Of a stretch of DNA of 64,000 nt, positions 59,801 through 64,000 are shown piece after piece; position 1 is the stretch's first letter; every line of letters begins with the position of its first letter. Made by a program: the position numbers and the translations under genes. Origin of the DNA: Acanthococcus lagerstroemiae (Eukaryota; Arthropoda; Insecta; Hemiptera; Eriococcidae); assembly GCA_031841125.1 (NCBI GenBank), contig CM063111.1:44528955-44592954 (forward strand), given 5' to 3'. The notes under the pieces were generated by a model, which saw nothing but the letters and a program-made list of their open reading frames with translations, was not told the origin of the DNA and did no database searches.

Positions 59801-61025
59801 TGTCCAGCTGCTGCTTGCCACACCTGCACAATAATTCTCAAATAATATCTTGTACTATAGGAACATAAAGTTAGAAGGTGAGAAATCGTAACAACTGTTA
59901 CTGATAAAAGGCGTTTGCGGTCAACCCTGGTCGAAATTGAATATTAAAGAATCGTAATAACCCGGATCTATATAGAAATCAGGATTCGGGTTTCTAAGAG
60001 CAGATATTCTAGGATACAAAGAAATTTGGATTTCTCGTCAGCAATAAAATAACGTGACTCACGATATGACAGGGGGTAAGAAAAAATCTGATTTTTCATG
60101 CCGACTAATACGATTATTGAGGTCTACATGCAGAGATAAATTCTTACTTTCAATTTTTTTTAACTGATCTGTATAAATAGATAAATAAGTTTGTTCTGAG
60201 AAATGAATAAGTTAGTCTGCACCAGAGCGAGGGCGTACGAAATCATAAAACGAGGAGGTGTACAGAAATTGCGTATATTGATCGATCAATAGCGAAAGTT
60301 GGTCTTGATGAGAGTGGTAAACATGAACAATAACTCAACTGTAACTGAACTATGACTGAATTGTAACTAATGTCCTGCCTGACCGATCGAGGAAAGGAGA
60401 AAAGGACTATGAGTAAGAAGAAGAATAGCTCGTGTCTTAGGAGAGATCACGTATCGGAAATGCAGGTATGCAGGAGACAAAAGACGTCTGTTAGGCGTTC
60501 GCATCGTGCTACAAACGAAGTAGCCAAGCAGGATGATTTATATAAAAATGTACATTCGCGAGGAGAGGGTCGCCGCAAGGTGACTCAGTCTATCAGCATT
60601 CACTATATCACCTTCATGACGACTTCTATGATATTACATCAAGTGGAGTAGACTAAAATAAAGTTGAGCACATCTGCATTATTATGGAACTTCAGTGCAG
60701 ATGCCACGATTACTGATCGAAATTCAAACCTGTTTGTATCCAGTGGGAAAACACGACAGAACGGGAAACCGAAGACTAGATCCCGATTTGGTGTATTGTC
60801 ACATTAATAAACCGTACACGGAATACGTGTAGATAACTTACCAACTTGCGAACAAACTTATTTGCACTTCTTAGTATCTATTCGTCTTACCTGTATGTCG
60901 AGTAATTTATGCCAATCGGGGTAGATGAAGTACTTAACTCCCTCGATGGCGCCTTCTTGCAACAGTCCGGTAATTAAAAGCGTAAAAAGAATCACATACG
61001 GGAACGTTGCGGCGAAATATACCAC
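47865..61025 (-). CDS. SLC6 sodium-coupled transporter, C-terminal two thirds
   Basis: Na+-dependent plasma-membrane symporter of neurotransmitters or amino acids (SLC6), LeuT fold. Exons on -: 61025-60891 (TM5, [14 protein letters not shown]), 59823-59720 (TM6, [11 protein letters not shown]), 58682-58445 ([13 protein letters not shown]7, [18 protein letters not shown]), 58353-58225 (TM8-9), 54947-54848 (TM10, [15 protein letters not shown]), 49838-49668 (TM11-12, [14 protein letters not shown]), 48170-47865 (SWGPTDPE tail, stop TGA). Borders are GT-AG with matching phases, except that the TM10 exon ends in phase 1 while the TM11 exon starts in phase 0. An exon (length 2 mod 3) for the F-C-x-D-I linker is therefore missing or unrecognised between 54847 and 49839. 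Na2-site residues in LGLDS are kept. Exons for TM1-4 are not in the window and must lie beyond 64000. The signature is most like glycine or nutrient amino-acid carriers; the substrate is not determinable here. Introns are packed with transposons. Confidence 0.92.
48245..49639. mobile_element. Composite: MULE relic inside GGATCC-ended element
   Basis: Outer ends CAGGCGCGGATCCAGG and CTGGATCCGCCCCTG with TCAGTTC near both flanks (duplication offset by 2 nt). Within it, inverted blocks TTGCGTTTTTCACATC (48386) and GATGTGAAAAACGCAA (49503), plus CCGCGCGG, form long degenerate inner TIRs. They are joined by repeated AAGAGCGAA motifs (48430-48570 and, inverted, 49300-49415). The interior holds a MULE transposase remnant. 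Entirely in the last SLC6 intron, starting 28 nt after the donor. Confidence 0.75.
48719..49228 (-). pseudogene. MULE transposase C-terminal fragment
   Basis: A 169-aa frame from ATG at 49228 to 48719. It reads [15 protein letters not shown], then [20 protein letters not shown] followed by SFHTHL and [15 protein letters not shown]. This order (P.IWA ... T.NACESFH ... HPNIF) is characteristic of the C-terminal part of insect FLYWCH/MULE-type transposase proteins. The upstream catalytic DDE part is missing, so it is non-functional though the frame is open. GC-richer CpG sequence flanks it on the right. Confidence 0.78.
50341..51460 (+). CDS. Putative two-exon gene, unknown function
   Basis: Candidate gene on the strand opposite to SLC6, in the intron between the TM10 and TM11 exons. 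Exon 1 is 50341-51090 (ATG, ends RVRDFK before GTATGT). Exon 2 is 51287-51460, after TTTTCTGTAAATCAG, and continues [18 protein letters not shown] to a TAA. Together 307 aa. The N-terminal third is Ser/Arg/Glu-rich and low in predicted structure ([10 protein letters not shown]). The middle is acidic ([29 protein letters not shown]). The C-terminus is more ordered and aromatic ([20 protein letters not shown]). Codon composition is even and GC-richer than flanks, which favours real coding. No family recognised, no signal peptide or membrane segment. Upstream limits are uncertain; an earlier acceptor at 51260 would bring a stop. Confidence 0.5.
51531..51794. mobile_element. Inverted-repeat MITE
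   Basis: AGTTACTTCAAATATACTGG at left and its near reverse complement at right (CCAGTATATTTGGTTACTT). A second inverted block lies inside: GGCAGGGTTTGGTACTA (51629) versus TAGTACCAAACCCTGCC (51717). 264 bp, non-coding. Confidence 0.7.
52002..52190. repeat. 123-bp tandem duplication
   Basis: ATCGGCTGCA-ATTGCAGCC...GTGAGCACAT-GCTAGAAGGAAA occurs at 52002 and again at 52125. A long G run (52104-52118) separates the units. Confidence 0.8.
52262..52490. repeat. Direct duplication with GTCGGTCGGAAATAGGAT
   Basis: ACGCACAACTGAACTGAA...GTCGGTCGGAAATAGGAT.AG...CAATAGAC occurs twice, starting near 52269 and 52400. No coding content. Confidence 0.7.
52491..53558. other. No gene recognised
   Basis: AT-rich. 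A cluster of GGTGCC(T/A) motifs lies at 52608-52680. A C run is at about 53320-53330. Confidence 0.4.
53559..53728. mobile_element. TA-flanked MITE (CCCGATGCGCAAAA ends)
   Basis: CCCGATGCGCAAAA at left and TTTTTGCGCATCGGG at right, flanked by TA on each side. 170 bp. The interior is rich in GGTAAC/GTTACC motifs (53605-53700), giving extra self-complementarity. The ends resemble those of the MITE in the capsid gene at 63600-63808. Confidence 0.82.
53731..54847. other. No gene recognised; expected SLC6 exon not seen
   Basis: Intronic sequence of the SLC6 gene. I read the - strand for the TM10/TM11 linker exon and did not find it. Confidence 0.4.
55293..56350. mobile_element. TA-flanked element with repeated GTGGCCAC motif
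   Basis: Ends GGGCAGGTGCGCCATTTG and CAAATGGCGCATCTACCC are inverted and flanked by TA (55291-55292 and 56351-56352). The palindrome GTGGCCAC occurs at 55310, 55328, 55696, 55737, 56093, 56136 and 56336, mostly within (C)ATTTGTGGCCACTT or its complement, plus ATGGCCAC at 56116. 1058 bp, no transposase. The motifs are probably transposase-binding repeats. Sits in an SLC6 intron. Confidence 0.82.
56397..56645 (-). mobile_element. SINE family A, - strand copy
   Basis: The reverse complement aligns with 58950-59205 over about 230 bp: GGTTCGAGTC box B, GATA-TCGAATA-CC, ACATCCTAGCG, CGTCCTGTAACCC-CGCTAG, TCACACGAACAAGGCATTA, GGCAGGGCGTGTTACCA. The tRNA-like head is more diverged than in the other copy. 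Confidence 0.85.
57655..58080 (-). repeat. Interspersed repeat, inverted partner of 60365-60600
   Basis: The reverse complement holds ATGTCCTGCCTGGCCGATCG at its left and GAGGAGAGGGTCGCCGCAA at its right, the same order as at 60365-60600. A further trace (GTCCTACCTGGCCGATCGAA) is at 3820. The two copies form inverted arms about 2.3 kb apart around SLC6 exons. Confidence 0.65.
58950..59205 (+). mobile_element. SINE family A, full copy
   Basis: tRNA-derived head GCCGTATGACCAAGTGGTAA (box A) and GGGTTCGAGTCCTACC (box B), then a unique body ending about TGTGCGG. Not a tRNA gene: the anticodon arm is distorted and similarity to the 56397-56645 copy continues well past the tRNA part. In an SLC6 intron. 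Confidence 0.85.
60365..60600 (+). repeat. Interspersed repeat, inverted partner of 57655-58080
   Basis: ATGTCCTGCCTGACCGATCG near 60370 and GAGGAGAGGGTCGCCGCAA near 60560. A 93-codon open frame across it is not conserved in the partner, so it is treated as repeat DNA. Confidence 0.65.
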
Positions 61026-61109
61026 CTGAAAAGAACGAATAGAACTACAAGCAACTTTACACCCTACCAACGTCATAGTATCTTTATTTATTATAAGTAG
61101 TATAGAAAG

Positions 61110-61640
61110 GTACGATCCTAGACCGAGTTCACATTTCTGTGCAAGTTCTGTGCAATCCTAAACCAAGTTCACATTTCTGTAAATTTTCTGTTGAAAACAT
61201 TTTTCTGAGTGAATTCTGTTCTCTCTGGACCAAGTTCACATTTCTGTAAATTTTCTGTTGAAAACATTTTTCTGAGTGAATTCTGTTCTCTCTGGCTCGA
61301 GTTCACATTTCTGTAAATTTTCTGTTGAAAACATTTTTCTGAGTGAGTTCTGTTCTCTCTGGCTCGAGTTCACATTTCTGAGCATTCACTGTTGAAAACA
61401 TTTTTCTGTGTAAGTTCTGTACAATCCTAGACCGAGTTCATATTTCTGTGTAAGTATTGTTCTCTCTGAATCGAGTTCACATTTTTGTACATTCACTGTT
61501 GAAAACACTTTTCTGAGCATTCGATGTTGAAAACACATTTTTGTACATTCGCTGTTGAAAACACATTTGTGTAAGTTCTGTTCTCTGTAACCAAGTTCAC
61601 ATTTTTGTGTTGGTGTTAAAAGAATTGATATTGTAATATA
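61110..61640. repeat. 67-bp tandem repeat array
   Basis: The unit TTCACATTTCTG...TTTTCTGTTGAAAACATTTT...GAATTCTGTTCTCTCTGG begins at 61168, 61235, 61302 and 61369, exactly 67 bp apart. Shorter, rearranged units follow to 61640. It lies between the SLC6 TM5 exon and the Polinton-like genes, so it may belong to the terminal part of that element; not proven. Confidence 0.88.
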
Positions 61641-61674
61641 AAGTGGTCGAGTTTCCATTTTTTTTATCAGACCA

Positions 61675-61905
61675 CTTTTTTTTTTCTAACTTGGATTTCA
61701 AGTGATTTTGGTTTGAAATCTTAATACTAAAAAAAATAATTAAAAAAAAATCGAAAATTGATATTGATAACCTAGTTTAAAAAAAAAATAATAAAAAAAA
61801 TAAATAAAAAAAAATAATAAAAAAAATTTAAAAATAATAAAAAAATAAAAATCGAAAATTGATAACCTAGTTTAAAAAAAAAATAAAAATATTATATATT
61901 ATAAA
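61675..61905. other. Extreme A/T tract upstream of 261-aa ORF
   Basis: Runs of A broken by single T, with the block TCGAAAATTGATA-AACCTAGTTTAAAAAAAAAATA occurring twice (about 61751 and 61851). Likely the promoter-side non-coding part of the Polinton-like element; TATATATTATAAAATGG directly precedes the start codon. Confidence 0.5.
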
Positions 61906-62691
61906 ATGGAAATGATTGAAAGTAAAAGCAATAACTTTAATTTTGATGACTCTACACACTGTGTATCTAAAAAGATACCATCAGTGAAAGTGATTAATCA
62001 AGAACCTGTAGGCCTCTGGATGTCTAATGAAAATTTGATGTCTTGTGAGTGGAGAAAAAGTTGCAACGAGTCATGTTCAGATGCCAGCTGTGTAGAACAT
62101 TTTGTAAATACAAAACCGCACACAATTGAGACTCGAGATGGATCAATTCAAGGTAGGATTATTGATAAAAATCGTATTTTAATCATTAGACGCCAACTTA
62201 AACTTATCAGACTTTCTCGAAATGATTACTCTTTTGCTGGTTATTGGGTAAAAGGAGATACAGACTATATTTCAGCACGTAAGTATCTCTTAGTGTTTCT
62301 AGATGAAAAGAATCATCCACTACATAAAGAACCAATCCAACTTACAGCTAGAGGTGTATTTCAGGTAGAATTTGATAAGAATTTATTAAAGTTTAGAAAA
62401 GAATTTAAAACAGTTTATAGTAAAACACGAGGTGTAATGTCAGATTTATGGTATTCTATGCTTGTGTTCTGTCCTACTTTTGTATCAAACGTAGTAGGTT
62501 CTTTAAAAAAGAGTAGAGCATGTTGTATTGAAAATTATATTGTTCCAACAGAATCTAATTTGAACTCTTTATGTGTAGGTAGAGATAAAGAAGTCTCAAA
62601 AATTGTTGAAGCTATGTTTAATGATTCTGAAAAATGGAAAGCTGAAAATAGTAAACCTTTCATAACCACATTAGTTCAAGAAAATGAATAA
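61906..62691 (+). CDS. Polinton-like element ORF, unknown function, 261 aa
   Basis: Uninterrupted ATG-to-TAA frame with AT-biased codons unlike the host genes. N-terminal 60 residues are Cys-rich (SCEWRKSCNESCSDASCVEH). The middle is basic then aromatic (LIIRRQLKLIRLSRNDYSF, AGYWVKGDTDYISARKYLLV). The last part contains WYSMLVFCPTFV and NYIVPTES. No transmembrane segment or enzyme motif that I recognise. It converges on the capsid relic (tails 213 bp apart, with a T run between), which suggests it belongs to the same Polinton/adintovirus-like element. It is intact although the neighbouring capsid gene is broken. Could be an accessory virion or regulatory protein; that is inference only. Confidence 0.7.
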   Translation: MEMIESKSNNFNFDDSTHCVSKKIPSVKVINQEPVGLWMSNENLMSCEWRKSCNESCSDASCVEHFVNTKPHTIETRDGSIQGRIIDKNRILIIRRQLKLIRLSRNDYSFAGYWVKGDTDYISARKYLLVFLDEKNHPLHKEPIQLTARGVFQVEFDKNLLKFRKEFKTVYSKTRGVMSDLWYSMLVFCPTFVSNVVGSLKKSRACCIENYIVPTESNLNSLCVGRDKEVSKIVEAMFNDSEKWKAENSKPFITTLVQENE

Positions 62692-62904
62692 TGTATTTTT
62701 ATATGATTTTTCATATAAAAATAATACTTATTTGACTGTCTTTTTTTTCTTTTTCTTTTTTCTCATTTTTTTAAACACCTGTTCGATAATATTCCAACAG
62801 AAAATTATAATACACATCCAGTTGAATTTATTTTCTGAATTGTTCTCTGAATTGTTTTCTGATTGCATACCTATTTATAAGAATATTTTTTTTTTTTTTT
62901 TTTT

Positions 62905-64000
62905 TTAGTTTTTAGGAGCAGGTCTAACCGCTCTAGATATAGGTTTGTATTCATAACAAACAGGTTGTTTCAAAAGAACAAATATTTCAGCTGTATTAGG
63001 AAAATCATCACGCCATGAGAATATAATTTGTACATTGGCTACATCTGTTTGTAGAGCGTCAGGTTGTCCTGTAAGATCAAAGCAAAAGATAGTATATTCT
63101 TTTTCAAATTGCACAAGATCAATTAAAACATCGTCTTTTCCATTGTAATTTTTAAAATATGTATATAAAGCTCCTGAATCCTTTTCATTAAAATTTAATC
63201 GCATTTGCTGACGAGGATATTCATAACCATTGACATTGAAACGTACATCATAAGGATTACAATGATCAAATTTACTTTTATCAGCAAAGAGATCATTGTT
63301 CCTTTTATTTTGGAAAACTACAAAAGCATATTGTGATGTAATATCTGTAGGAATTGACCACCTAAATTCTTTTCCTGATACACTACCAGCAGGTTTCTTT
63401 AAACATTGCCAATGCTCAAAATTCATACGAATTGGTATGTCTTTATTTAACAATGGTAAAACTTCTTTTTCAAGTTGTAATGAAAGCTTCACCACTGGCA
63501 TTCTCCAAGTTATATACTTCAGATTCAATTCCACAGTATAATCTTTTAAATTTGGGTCAACTTGTAGCATATTTGTAACACCATGTTGTTCTCTTGCTAC
63601 CCGATCGGCAAGTACCGACACTATTTCGACAGTGTCGAATTCTGCTCATTTCGACCGTCGAATTGTCGAACACTGACCAATCAGAAAGCAGCTTGACTGC
63701 ACCGCCGGTTGCATTTCTTCGAATTCCGCAAAATTACTGCATTTTTGTCGATTTGTCGGCAATTGCCGGCTGTCGAAGTGTCGATCGACAGTTATTTTGC
63801 CCATAGGGTAGTATCAAGGATTGACTAACATTAAAGAGAATTTCTTTATAAGTTCCAAAACCTAGAAACATATCGAAAGGTAATGCAACTTTGAAGTAAC
63901 CATTCGCATCAACATTCATGTAATCATTATTTAGATTCCATCCTGCATTAGAATACTTGGTGGTTTTGGACAGTGAAACGAGACCATTAATGGTGCTGGC
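62905..64000 (-). pseudogene. Polinton/adintovirus-like major capsid protein, broken
   Basis: C-terminal part of a double-jelly-roll major capsid protein, the virion shell subunit of Polinton/Maverick and adintovirus-like elements. Upstream segment 64000-63811 (GYFKVALPFDMFLGFGTYKE) continues beyond the window. The downstream segment is 63597-62905, with W-MP strand motifs, a FEHWQCLKKPAG block, QYAFVVFQNKRN, and the typical FDHCNPYDVRFNVNGYEYPR region, and ends at a stop in a T-rich spacer. Between them sits a 209-bp TA-flanked MITE that shifts the frame and adds stops, so the copy is inactive. Excluding the MITE and one TA leaves both segments in the same frame, so the gene was apparently intact when hit. 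AT-rich codons differ from host exons. Confidence 0.82.
63600..63808. mobile_element. TA-flanked MITE inside capsid gene
   Basis: Ends CCCGATCGGCAAGTACCGAC and GTTATTTTGCCCATAGGG are inverted, flanked by TA (63598-63599 and 63809-63810). Interior is rich in TCGAC/GTCGA motifs and GC-richer than the host gene. 209 bp. Ends are close to those of the 53559-53728 MITE (CCCGAT..GCAA). Confidence 0.88.

Noticed and set aside
60370..60651. 93-codon basic protein on +
   Set aside because: Lies on an interspersed repeat with an inverted partner where the frame is not kept.
63594..63806. 70-codon frame on + in the capsid region
   Set aside because: Falls wholly in the MITE and is not conserved coding sequence.

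Overview
The window looks like an insect nuclear contig. It is AT-rich, protein-coding exons are split by GT-AG introns, and most of the sequence is transposon debris. A hemipteran (sap-feeding insect) is my best guess, from the kinds of MULE transposase, LINE endonuclease and Polinton-type capsid relics present, but this is inference and not proven by the sequence. There are no bacterial features, rRNA genes or CRISPR arrays, and I see no convincing functional tRNA gene.

Two host genes are well supported. (1) A seven-exon PP1-like serine/threonine phosphatase on the + strand at 32734-37017 (345 aa). All metal and phosphate ligands are kept, but the inhibitor-binding loop before the C-terminus is divergent. 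(2) The TM5-to-C-terminus part of an SLC6 sodium-coupled transporter on the - strand, seven exons from 61025 down to 47865. Its 5' exons must lie beyond the window, and one expected exon (TM10/TM11 linker) was not found. A third, weaker candidate is a two-exon + strand gene (50341-51460, 307 aa, no recognised domain) nested antisense in an SLC6 intron.

The right edge (about 61.1-64.0 kb) holds part of a Polinton/Maverick-like (adintovirus-like) element, apparently sitting in an SLC6 intron. It has a 67-bp tandem repeat array, a nearly pure A/T tract, an intact 261-aa ORF of unknown function, and convergent to it the C-terminal half of a double-jelly-roll major capsid protein. The capsid gene is broken by a 209-bp TA-flanked MITE whose ends resemble those of another MITE at 53.6 kb.

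The rest is a dense transposon graveyard, and many elements can be delimited by inverted ends and target-site duplications. They include hAT-type elements (1.4, 6.8, 16.9, 33.7, 46.0 kb), TA-duplicating pogo/mariner-type elements (7.2, 25.8-28.1, 43.5-45.7, 55.3 kb), a MULE relic nested in a GGATCC-ended element (48.2-49.6 kb), a R1-type LINE with 41-bp flanking duplications (7.9-9.2 kb), three fragments of an endonuclease-reverse-transcriptase LINE type (10.3, 20.7, 29.6 kb), two tRNA-derived SINE families, and several hairpin-forming MITEs. Long gene-free stretches are listed as such.
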